This document shows, piece by piece, positions 11,918 through 22,277 of a stretch of 64,000 bases of DNA. Every line of letters starts with the position of its first letter. The first letter of the stretch is position 1. This stretch comes from Hydnum rufescens UP504 (taxonomy: Eukaryota; Basidiomycota; Agaricomycetes; Cantharellales; Hydnaceae). Where the stretch lies: contig MU128917.1 in the NCBI GenBank assembly GCA_014904985.1, forward strand, positions 241,340-305,339, in the 5' to 3' direction. Position numbers and translations under genes: made by a program. Under the pieces are notes generated by a model. The model was not told where the DNA came from and made no database searches. It was given only the letters and a program-made list of their open reading frames with translations.

Positions 11918-13154
11918 TTCTCAAACTTCCGGTGAACTGGTCCACCCAAAATCTCCTCAAGGGTCCGAGTGTCAGGGGTCCTAACATACTGGTCATAGCA
12001 ATATCACGTGATATTACGTAATTTTTGTTGCGCGCCAAATAATGATATGCCTGCACTAGTGGTCCCCTTGAACCTGAGCTGGTGCGTCAATTCTCGATAT
12101 ACTCGCATAAGGCTGGATGAGCCTAATGCACGGTACAGAGGATGAGGGGGAAAAATTACTAAAGATGATGGATCTATTCTCATATATGCCTAGGAATGCA
12201 GCTGGGGACCAAGGGAAGGCACAGGGCATAGCCATGGGTTCATTTCCAGATATTTTAAGCATATTTTTCATTTGTGACACCTCCTACAGTACTACAATGC
12301 AGACCATTGTGACACATGACATGAGGCCATTTAACGATACGATACAGCCCAGTGTGACGTGACGTACTGCTATGACCGTAACACTACAGTAGTAGCAAAG
12401 GAAACTAAATTGCCTAAGATTAATTATACATATAGAGAGAACAGACCATTCCTGGCAGATCAGCTTTGCATTCTCCGCCAAACATTTGGTACAAATGAGA
12501 TCCAAGGGTAGCCGTGATCTGAGTCCTATCATTGCAGTTGGCGGCGTTGCGCAGCTGGTGTTACCAGCTATTCTCTTTGGTATATGCGGGGTCAACATTC
12601 AAGCCGATCATGAAGCTCTTCGCTTCCACGCAGTCAACCCTTGATCATAATGGTGGGTTAGTGGTGAGCTTCCAAGTCAGCCGTTGAGCGTAACAATACA
12701 AGACTTAGCGTACGCGTCCATTAAGAGTGCAGAATTGGTGGCCTCGTCACGTTTTTGTTACCCCTTTTCTGCAGGTAATTCATTTGCAAATAAATGTTTG
12801 TACGTAATTGCCGAGTTGCATTTATCATCCGCGCCCCAACATGCCTCAAGTTCACAGACTCACCTGCATTGCGAGCCCAAAAGCAATTGAGAAAGAAGTC
12901 CAAACATTCCACGAGATTCTCATAACACACATAGGCTGGAGGGGTATCTTGGGTGTCCAGAAAGGAGCCTTTTTCTTTCGAAGCTCACGGATAGCCTAGC
13001 AACTCCCGCGCTATTGGCTTAAGAAATGGACCATATCGAACATCAGTAAAGTTGTGGATCATGCCCCGGAAATACTCTTTATACTGGTCTGGTCACGAAC
13101 TCTATAAATTGTTTATTTCAGTCTCCCAATTTTTTCATTCCATCCTCCATAATC
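11918..13154. other. Unassigned stretch
   Basis: 1.2 kb with only short ORFs. A minus-strand stretch near 12880-12940 reads ISWNVWTSFSIAFGLAMQ before a GTGAGT donor and has the look of a transmembrane helix of an amino-acid-permease-type protein, but no continuation could be found. I do not call a gene. The last hundred bases are presumably the MFS promoter. Confidence 0.3.
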
Positions 13155-15570
13155 ATGGGTCCCCAGCTCGACGAAGAAGATACTGCCTCTGTTGTCCTCC
13201 GTATTGACGATAGAGATCCAGAAAAAGGTGTTGACAGGAAAGATCTCAAATTCGCACAAGATGGAATCACTGTACTCGTTCCGCAGCCTAATGAAGACCC
13301 AAGAAATCCGGTAAAATAGCCTCTGTGGACCCCCTTCTCTTTCCTTCTTGCCACTGATATTTTCGTGCACCAGCTGAACTGGTCACAACGCAAGAAGTGG
13401 CTGGCTCTCATGGCCATTTCTATTTCTGCAATTCTCCCTGACTATGTCCGCCAGTTTGCTTCAGATCTTATTCTAAATGATACCTGACAGCCTTTTCCAC
13501 AGGGAAGTGCTACCGGGTGTGTCCCGGGAGAATTTCGTAGGGAGGAATCAAAACGATATCTAAATTGTTGCTCGATGACAGGGCTGTAACACTGGTGGCA
13601 CAAGGAGAGGACTGGCACATCTCGCCAAATATTGTGAACCAATCTCAGAGTGGGAATATTTTCATGATAGGTGGGTGCCACCTCCTTCCAAGGAACCCAC
13701 AAGATCTCAGTTTGATTTCCACGCATAAGGTGCTGGTGTTACAACTGCCATTATTTGTTACAACTACTTCGGAAGATACCCTACAACCTTCTACTTTCTG
13801 TTGCTCGCCGTTGCCAGTGCGGTCTATTGCGCGGCGGCACCGAGCTACCCTAATTTCGAAGCTGCGCGTATATTAAACGGTTTCTTCAGCTCAGTTGCGC
13901 AAGGTGGAGGCCTGGTGTTCATTAAAGACATGTTCTTCTTCCATGAGCACGTAAGTGGTTTCTGTTCGTTTGCTCGGGCGTGTTGAATATCCAATCCATA
14001 AATTACGCCAGGCGAGGATGATTAATGTATGGGCTGGGTGCTTTATTTTGAGTCCTTATCTCGGGCGTAAGTGTATACTCACGATCATGCATTCCTATTG
14101 AACTGCTCATTCTGATTTTGAGTTTTCAGCTTTTATTGCTGGGTTCATTGTCTCGAACACGACATGGCGATGGGCGTTCGGTTCGTACTCGATATTTACG
14201 TTCCTTTGTTTTATCGCGGTCGCCCTTTTCGTCGACGAAACATTCTACAACCGCCGCACCCCATACCCCCCAATTTCCCCTCCCATTGTAGGGACCAAAT
14301 TCACACGTATGCTCGGGATATCACAGTGGAAAACTCGCGATGAACGAATGTCTTTCGCAGAGGCGTTTCTGAGACCGTTCAGAACGCTTGCGAAGCCTGT
14401 CGTACTGTTAGTAATACTTTTTTACATGGCGACATTCATGTGGGTGGTTGGGATCAGTGCGTGTTACTTACCTGATGTCATTAGTCCTGGATGTCTCTCT
14501 AACGTATGTTGGTTACCTGTGTCTATGCATTATTGCAGACACCAGTCTGTCTCTCTTCTTGAATCCGTCTCCTCCCCAAGGATATGGGTTCTCGGGAACG
14601 GCGATTAGTTTGTTTTACATCACTCCGTGCGTGCTACTCTCTCTCGCGCAGAATCCCTGTTGTATTTTCCCTTACTGACAAAAGGCGTGATTGAACCATT
14701 CGAAACAGCATGATTGCAGTGGTCATTGGAGAGACTTTTGGCCATTTCTTCAATGACTGGCTCGCAAATCGGTATATTGCCCGGCACCACGGATGTACGT
14801 TTGATTTTTTTCTTCCTCTCCGTTTCCATTCTTACCCTCGGAGCGCTCCTGCTGCATGATAATTAAATGCGTTGAATGTAAAAAATGCAGTGTTCGAACC
14901 CGAGGCTCGTCTCTGGACAATCTACGTCGGGGAGGTGCTCATGATCCCAGGGCTCATCGGAGTTGGTTTCTCTCTGCAAGACCATGCACATTGGGCTGTG
15001 CTCGCTGTCTCGTGGGCTCTGTATGTCAGTGGCACAATGGTGGTAACGACGAGCATCACTGCATACGTTCTGGATGCCTATCCGGGGGCTAGTGGAGAGG
15101 TTTCGAGTTGGCTGAATGCGAGTTGAGTCCATTTCTTTTTCAAAATTTATTCTTCGTAATGGTGCGCTGAGATGTGTAAAACAAAATAATTTTGGATTTG
15201 TCATTTCGTGATAGGTCGTACGACGTGAGTGACACTATGGCCTGGGCTATCTTTTCCACCCTAGCTTACACCGGATCCAAGTGGCGGTTTCATCATCTCG
15301 TATGTAGAGATCAACTGGGCCCAGGGCACAGGCACCAAGATTTCCTTCGGGACCCAAGCGGGCATCACACTCGCACTCTTCATCTTCGTCATCCCGTTGT
15401 TGCAGCTCAAAGGGCGCGAGCTGCGGAAGTGGGGTGGTCCGGTTCGTTTCGTGCACCGCACCCAGGAATTGGAGCACCCCCATGCTATTGTCGGTGAGGA
15501 GCTGGAGGGGGACGGCCAGACTGCAGGATATGGTACGCCTAGCGGCGATGGGAAGAAGCATGCTAGCTAG
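13155..15570 (+). CDS. Major facilitator superfamily transporter
   Basis: Starts [14 protein letters not shown] at 13155 and ends GKKHAS-stop at 15570, with about nine short introns. Exons give a hydrophilic cytoplasmic N-terminus, [19 protein letters not shown] (TM1), an exon with [13 protein letters not shown], the [13 protein letters not shown] loop with the conserved G-R of the A-motif region, [17 protein letters not shown] (TM4), a TWRWAFG motif, the long central loop ([16 protein letters not shown]), and a second half with [31 protein letters not shown], a TM ending [15 protein letters not shown], and an acidic tail. This is the fungal MFS drug/monocarboxylate-like layout (DHA1-like) for a plasma-membrane proton-coupled transporter. 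Substrate unknown. No frame break was found, though each splice was chosen by frame. Confidence 0.82.
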
Positions 15571-15748
15571 TGGTGGTAAGGAGGATCGTCTTCCTATTGG
15601 GGTCGATCGGTAGGCCCCTCTTTTGGGTACGGTTTGTCCGTCGGATCGAACGATTGGTGAGAGTTTTCCCTTACAATTATTATTTAGGTCGAATGCTGTG
15701 TATAGTTTGGAATGACATACCCATTCGTTGTCATTTGCAGTGCGAAGG
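15571..15748. other. 3' region of transporter gene
   Basis: Short stretch between the transporter stop and the tandem duplication; presumably its 3' UTR. Confidence 0.3.
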
Positions 15749-16390
15749 GTATCGGGCCGAGCGGCTTGGCCTAGACCTGAGTCGTGAGGTATTTTTGACC
15801 CCAATAGTCTGAGCTAAGTCCTGCGCGTCATGCATCATCGGACCTGCGAAATTTTGAATATTCGGATATTACTTGTTTTTTGTGGCCTGCGTACTTTGCT
15901 TGGACGAATGACTATGAATCAAGCGTGAAGATTATATATTATCGGCATGGTTCTCGATCTTGTTCAATGGGTCGGAATGTAATTTGTGGCTTTAGAAGTT
16001 CAGTTCAAGACCTGGCGTATTTTATGGGTAAACCAGCATACCAGCATGCGTTAGGCGATAAAATGCCGTAGTATTCGGGCCGAGCGGCTTGGCCTGGACC
16101 TGAGTCGTGAGGTATTTTTGACCCCAATAGTCTGAGCTAAGTCCTGCGCGTCATGCATCATCGGACCTGCGAAAATTTTGAATGTTCGGATATTACTTTT
16201 TTTTGTGGCCTGCGTACTTTGCTTGGACGAATGACTATGAATCAAGCGTGAAGATTATATATTATCGGCGTGCTTCTCGATCTTTCAATGGGTCGGAATG
16301 TAATTTGCGGCTTTAGAAGTTCAGTTCAAGACCTGGTGTATTTTATGGGTAAACCAGCATACCAGCATGCGTTAGGCGATAAAATGGCGT
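15749..16390. repeat. Direct tandem duplication, two units of about 320 bp
   Basis: A block starting CGGGCCGAGCGGCTTGGCCT at about 15749 recurs at about 16077. The copies run side by side through the same landmarks (GAGGTATTTTTGACCCCAA, GGTAAACCAGCATACCAGCA, GCGATAAAATG) and differ by a few substitutions and 1-3 base indels. No coding domain. The few differences point to recent origin. Confidence 0.85.
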
Positions 16391-16698
16391 AGTATAGGTG
16401 CCCCATGTGATCTCCACCCCACTGGATGATGTTTGATCCCATTGCATTGTTGACATGTCGGAGAGGAAGCGAACAATTGCAAATATCGGTGGCATATTTC
16501 CCCAGGCTAAAGGTGATGATTATCAGGGGTATTCCGTGCGCAGAGGGACGATTCCACAAGAAAATTCCCAAGGGACGTAGTATAAATACACAGGAATGAG
16601 AAGGGGAATGATGAAATGAGGATATGACAATCTCACCTGGAGTGGCATTGAACAGGAAAGAGAAAAAAATAGCAAAAAAGCATGCATGTAGACACGAT
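16391..16698. other. Intergenic, 3' of NmrA-like relic
   Basis: About 300 bp with no recognisable feature. Confidence 0.3.
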
Positions 16699-17536
16699 TC
16701 ACCAACTAATGAAAGAAAGTTGACCAACCCACCTGGGATCTTCAGCTTCATCCACGAAGGATGTTGCGAGGTCCCGTCTAGCCAACAACCTTACCATCGC
16801 CAATGAAGCCAACCTTGAGAGTCCCGCCATCTGCACCATTGAGTCTAGCAACTCGTGCTATGGTGACGTCTAATCCCTCTGCAGCGCCATATTGCATAAA
16901 CTTGCCGATGGCCACGACATCTGCGATAAGAAAAGAGCGGTCAAGTCAATGTGCATTCACGCAATAGCTCGATAAGCCATCCTGACCTGTCCACGCAGTA
17001 TATCCGATGATAATGCCTGCTACCAATATTTCCCTGATAATGGAGAACCTGTCTTCTGGGGAGGACATGGAAAGAGTTGAAAGAAGGACGATGCGTTGGA
17101 TGCAGTACTTGTACATGAGACGGAGAAGGTCCTCGTAACCAGCTGCCAGCGGATTGCGACTGGGTTGGCCAAATTTTGGGCCCAGAGCAGATATGACGCC
17201 GTAATTGGGCGCTACACCTTCTTTCGGCCGAAAGCACGATTCAAACACACCCTCTTGGGTCAATTCCCCTAATTGTAGCATGGAAGCAATCGTAGGTTGC
17301 AAGACGCATGGGGCGTGGCACACCTTTGACAACCGTCACGAGATTGGAAGAGATTTCTTCGGGAAGCTTGTGGGGCGAACGGGCGTAGATAGTGACAGAG
17401 TGTCGCCTGCCGAGCGCTAATTCGCGCGGGGACGAATATTAGAAAATATCTAGGACGGCGATTAGGCCCTTGATATCGAGTTGGACCGTGAGAAACAGAG
17501 GGTCCGGTTGTGCCAAGGATGAGAAAATGATGGCGC
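16699..17536 (-). pseudogene. NmrA-like NAD(P)-binding protein, disrupted
   Basis: Minus-strand blocks: HHFLILGTTGPS (Rossmann GxxG loop, about 17490-17530), HSVTIYARSPHKLPEEIS (about 17340-17390), GELTQEGVFESCF, ISALGPKFGQPSRNPLAAGY (about 17140-17200), RIVLLSTLSMSSPEDRFS (about 17040-17100), FMQYGAAEGLDVTIARVA (about 16860-16910), GTLKVGFIGDG and ARRDLATSFVDEAEDPRWVG with a stop at 16699. The order matches short-chain, NmrA-like reductase/regulator proteins. Two defects: the frame jumps by one between GFIGDG and ARRDLATS near 16785 with no intron that mends it, and a 3.4-kb hAT element sits immediately upstream of the first Rossmann codons, separating them from any original promoter. The junction between the first two exons also could not be resolved. 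I judge it a pseudogene, moderately sure. Confidence 0.65.
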
Positions 17537-17544
17537 CTTCATGG

Positions 17545-20500
17545 TAGTGTTGCCGCGACTCGGCTCCGCTCGGCTTCTGCTCGACTTCATTCGACTTCCA
17601 GCGGTTTCCATCGGCTTTGACTTTGAATCCGAGAGTCGAGCTCAAGTGGAGTCATGAAGTCGACTCGAGTCGACTCAAGCTGCGTTGTATTATGTAATAG
17701 CTGCAAATAACGCTCTAGTCGTCACTGAGAATTGATACCATGATCCTGTCCAACTCTGATGCCTCGACATCAAGGGATTTCCCCAGAAGTAATTCCTTGT
17801 CCTCTTCTAGGACATCCATCTCCGAGGGATCCACCTTCCAGCCATTCATAAAATCAAGTCGGTCCTTCTTCAACATGAACTTCAACATTTGTAGTGCTTC
17901 CATCAGATCTGGCTGCATGCGGGTGCGTCTTTTGGTGAGTGTCTCGGAGCTTGAAGAAAATACACGCTCGCAAGGGACGGATGTCGCCTGAATAGGCAGA
18001 TAATCCATGGCAGCGCAAAACCATGTGGGAAAGGTAGTTTCGTGTTCCTGGGGTTTTTGTGTCAGCCGACAGGTTTCCAATCCGCCATATCAAGCAGAAC
18101 CTTGAAGTACTCACCTGCCAATATGCTAGTATGTCCTTTGAGCTACTAGCTCGCCTTTCTGAGATATAGAGAGTGCACTCAGTGTCTAAGTCTGTTTCGT
18201 TATCCTCTTCGTCATCGGACTCGATTCCAAGCCTAGAATGGGGGCATGCTGCTTTTTTTATAGAACTGCAGGTTGTCAATTTGGAAGCCTCCCTAGCACG
18301 ATATGTGGCAAGCTTGGAAATTATGCATGTAGGTCAATCTAGAAGTGAATGCGACTTCAATGGACGTACCTCCGCCTTGATCCAATCCATTGCTGTCTCC
18401 TGCTCAATTGGGGACCAATATTTCATGATAAAAGAAAATTTTATAGAAGGGTTCAAGACTAGGAAAGAGATTGGAGGGCCATTAGTGCATACTAGATGCA
18501 CGAATGGCAGAAATTGGGCATGTACCCATAGCCATAACATATGCAGGTGTCTTTCCGGCTTTCTCATGGTACTTATTGAGCCATTCCATAGCTGCTAGGA
18601 TGTAGCGTTTCTGCGTCGGTGCTATTGTTGAGAGAAGCACTTCCCATCGATTTTGAAGGCCCTGGAACATGGGGAGGACACCTGTTAGAGATGGAGTAGC
18701 CTCACCTGACATCAATTGCTGAATATCGTGCGGATACTCAAGGGGTAATGTTAGTTACAAAGTAAAGAGCAACACCATGCTTTATCCATGCTTACCGAAA
18801 GGATCCCGACCACATCCCCAAGAATTTTCCATTCGGTGTCTGTCAAATTCTTGGCTGTGGAGTCTCAATACTTGCGAAGAGCAAAAAAATCTTCAATTGC
18901 CTATGCCATGCTCAAGCTCAGCAAATAGTCTACAAGGCATCTTTGAATATACTCACTGGACGTGTTTCCAAGGCTCTCTCACCCATACTGTAGGCAGAAT
19001 CCCACATGTATCAACGTCGCGGAGGAGTTCCAATTCTGGAACAGGTCGAGTGAAAGTACCAGTTTTGTTTCCTTCCTTTATGATGTCCTTGAATGTCGCA
19101 CATCGCTCCCCGGATGCTCGGATATAGTGAACAAGATTCTGGACTCATCCAAGAATGTCACATGTTGGATTGTCCTTCAGTAGTTTAAGTAAATGCTGAA
19201 CGGCGATGTTGATTACGTGTGCAAAACAGCTGAGGAGTCCGAGCTCTAGTCAGTAATATGCAGTTGTTCAGAGGATCTCAATAAACTAACCGGACTCGAT
19301 TGTTGTCTTTTGAAAACTGTAGATGCCTCACTTTCAAGGCTTTCTCTAATTCCAGCATAAAAGTGTTGTTATTTGATGCATTGTTGAGCGTCCACCACCC
19401 AACCTGTTTAGAGTTTAGTATCGTCTCATGTGAAATCAAGATCTTCACCTTTGTTAATACATCGGCACGCTCCAGCATTTCCATGACAGCCGTGCAGATT
19501 GCTTTTCCGTCATGGCTTCCCCGTAGATAATGAAAGGCTATAAGTGCTGACCGAAGGTGGAGGTTACCATTCTTTTTTGCTATCCAATGTGCCGTGATTG
19601 CAAGATATGGGCAGAGTAGGAGATCAGACCAGATATCCACCGTGAAGGAAATCCTGCCAAGGGATTCCTTGCACGCACCCATGAGCTTTGTAACAACCAT
19701 ATGAATATTTTGATGCGTACCTTCATATCTTTCTTCAGGATTTCAAACTCCTCTCGCCATGTTTTTATGATAGATTCACGTATTTTCATTCTTCCGGGGA
19801 TGTCATCTTCTTTGAGAGTCTCACGGAAATATAGAAGGAGGCAGCAGAATTCCACACATTCAACCACATTCAAGGACTGTAAGATTGAGAGTCAAGCACG
19901 CATGCTACTACATTTCCAACATACCTGATCATCGGCAGCAATCCATTGTATAAGGTGTTTAAGCACACCTTCTCTTGAAAACTTGGAGCGAGATGTAGGT
20001 TGGTTCATAAGTGGGTTCTTCTGTTTCTCACGAAGTGATCGTATTGAAATTTCCCAGCCATTGTCTTCGCAAGTTGCAACATATTCAGTCAGGTGATGCC
20101 TTTTGAGGTGCGACCGAAGGACAGTGATACTTGTGGATGGTGAATATTTCCAAGCACGGCCCTGTAAATTCCTTGGATCCTTCTCATGAAGTTTCCTTGA
20201 GTGAATATTCTATGGTGTGAATAGGAGAAGACTCAAAATATGCCATTGCTACTTATGCGCATGGGGTGCACTGAATGCTAGTCTTGTGTCTTGTAAAGAA
20301 ATGCCAAACATCGTGTGCTTTTATTCTTTTTTTCAGGTATGCTGCTGTCACAATTGGTGATTTGTGGGGGGATATAGCAATGGGCGGCCCACAATGCCAT
20401 GGTGTCTTCAATTTCGGCGGGAATCCAGAATGATTTCTCTGTGTTGAGCTAGGAGTTGATGGTGAATTACCTTCTTCCCCAATACTACCTGTGTTGGGTT

Positions 20501-20989
20501 GCTTGTGCTGAGGGGTCGAAGGGAGGACAGGATTCAGGGGGGTGTCAGTATTCATTCCTATGAGATTTTTCCCATTCCGTATGACAGGAGCAGGGAGTTT
20601 TGCTCGCTTGGAGGGAGGGTGTTGTGGATTTTCAGCAGTATGCTTCATCATGGAGATAGATGTAGAGTTGATCTTTCAAATTTTCAGAAATCAACTTTGG
20701 GGATACTTGGTACCCCATTGAATTATTAGGTCAACTCAAAGTAGGTCCTCACTGTACTTTATTTAACACTGTAGAACTGGTGGAACCCCAGGAAACTGAG
20801 AAATACATTCATATTTGTGAAATACTCATTGTGTTCTTGTCGACTCGAGTCGACTCGAGTCGACTGCTTCAGCTCGGCTTGGTGGGGTTAATTTGACAGC
20901 TCGGCTCGACTTTCCGTGACTTGGCTCGGCTTGTTATCGGCTCAGCTCGCGGCTCGAGCCGACTTCAAGCCCGAGTCGCGGCAACACTA
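17545..20989 (-). mobile_element. Complete hAT-superfamily DNA transposon
   Basis: 3445 bp. The terminal inverted repeats are perfect over 19 bp (TAGTGTTGCCGCGACTCGG at 17545; its reverse complement ends at 20989). The flanking 8-mers are identical, CTTCATGG at 17537-17544 and 20990-20997, the target-duplication length diagnostic of hAT. Subterminal arrays of GACTCGAGTC/GGCTCGGCT-type motifs lie inside both ends (17575-17680 and 20838-20975), the usual transposase-binding region. It carries one spliced transposase gene. Perfect duplication and ends indicate a recent insertion. It landed at the 5' edge of the NmrA-like gene. Confidence 0.95.
17715..20651 (-). CDS. hAT transposase
   Basis: Spliced gene read leftward from an ATG at about 20651. 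The N-terminus is Pro/Ser-rich (MMKHTAENPQHPPSKR), then comes a BED-finger-like stretch with KAHDVWHFF, SIQCTPC and a downstream LRSHLKRHH. Central exons carry SLGRISFTVDIWSD (first catalytic Asp of the RNase-H-like fold), YLAITAHWIAKK, and RVRCFAHVINIAVQHLLK. The C-terminal exon has the hAT dimerisation block MDYLPIQATSVPCERVFSSSSETLTKRR, ending VSILSDD-stop at 17715. About six introns, some under 60 nt. All expected blocks are open, so it could be functional. It acts on its own terminal repeats by cut-and-paste. Confidence 0.85.
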
Positions 20990-21317
20990 CTTCATGGTGG
21001 CGTTTGGGTCCGGAGGGGCGCGTTTCTACACGCACACGTGACATGTCAAGGTTGCGCGATCATTCTCTATTGGGAGATGCTTACTGAGTGAGCGAATGTG
21101 GAGGCGTGGCGCAGCCCCAAAAGTTGACCCAAATTCGTCTTTACGCTGTCGCCGTTGACCTCTGCCTCGTTATCATCGTCGTCAACGTCGTCGACCTCTA
21201 TGGCTCTGCCGTTAATTATTCTCACAGGGGGAAACACCGCCTATTGATGTGTGCTGTGGGACTAGTACGCGTAATGTGATTTATACCTTGGTCGCATCCT
21301 CTCGGTTTTCAATCATG

Positions 21318-22277
21318 CATGTCAGGCAATCTCCCGCTTTCCAAGGCGACCCCTCCCTTGCTGCTTCTGCACCCGATCACTCCCACCAGACCATAAGAAA
21401 GGATCCTGAGGGCGTGCTTTCTCTGGTAATTATTATTTCTGGCGAATCGTCAAACGACGAATTAGATCGAGTATCCACCCTACAATTCTTTTTTGTGGAA
21501 ACCACGGAGAATGCGATCAAGACAGAGAGTGAGGAAGTCTCGCCTCCTAGCAGCACCTCAAGCTACACAACGCCTATGAATCCCGATCAAAACAGCCGAG
21601 GTGCAGGCGACGAACGCTGGCGAGACATCCATTCGCAATCTACAGAATCAGGAAATGCACAACGAGGCACTCCGATCTTCAACGGAGGCACGCTCTCCAT
21701 CGACTTCTGTCTCTGGGGAAGATGTCGCCATGCATTCGCCAATGCGTTGCGTCAATCTCGCACCCTTTTTGGTCCCGATAATCCTCCCGGATAAAGAGGG
21801 ATCTTGGACGCTGTTTATCCCCAACTTGGTCCATCTGGGTACCACCCACCCCCCACATCCGGGAGCTCCGGGGGCTCCGTATGCGCAATTCCCAACATCC
21901 ACTAGCCAATTCGATGCAGGATCGACAACTCAGCCCTTTTGGATCCCCCGGTAGCCTATCCCCCGAACAGCAGCAGATTCCCATGAATGCTCGCCAACAA
22001 GTATTAATCGTGGGCGCCCATCAACAGCAGCAACGACACCCTTCGGTTGCCCCATCCACGTATCCAAATGCATAGGGAGCATCATATCCGCCCTTCCCCC
22101 TGCTCTAGGCTATCCCCTAACTCCTTATCCAGTTATGTACGGCCCACCAGCCCCAGCCAACCATACCAACCAAACTACGATCCTCGATACGTGGTGCAGT
22201 CACAGTCGCTCGAGGAAGCCAACAGCAGGCGGCGCATCCTCCATGCCTTACCCCATATCGACGTCACGTTCGCCTCG
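21318..22277 (+). pseudogene. Pro/Ser/Gln-rich hypothetical gene, possibly degenerate
   Basis: Not recognised. From MHVRQSPAFQGD at about 21315 the plus strand gives low-complexity coding-like sequence, first HSHQTIRKDPEGVLSL, later SLSPEQQQIPMNARQQ, YPLTPYPVMYGPPAPAN and a final SSMPYPISTSRSPRT-stop at about 22277. The pieces lie in different frames and I could not join them without stops, so this is either a multi-intron regulatory-type protein or a decayed gene. Its end coincides with the left border of the PCH2 duplication block, so the duplication breakpoint may have cut it. Confidence 0.3.

Noticed and set aside
11918..11925. Target duplication for the 10257-11917 element
   Set aside because: Flanking 8-mers CCCACAGG and TTCTCAAA do not match.
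12850..13000. Possible amino-acid permease exon on the minus strand
   Set aside because: One helix-like stretch before a GTGAGT donor; no neighbouring exon extends it.
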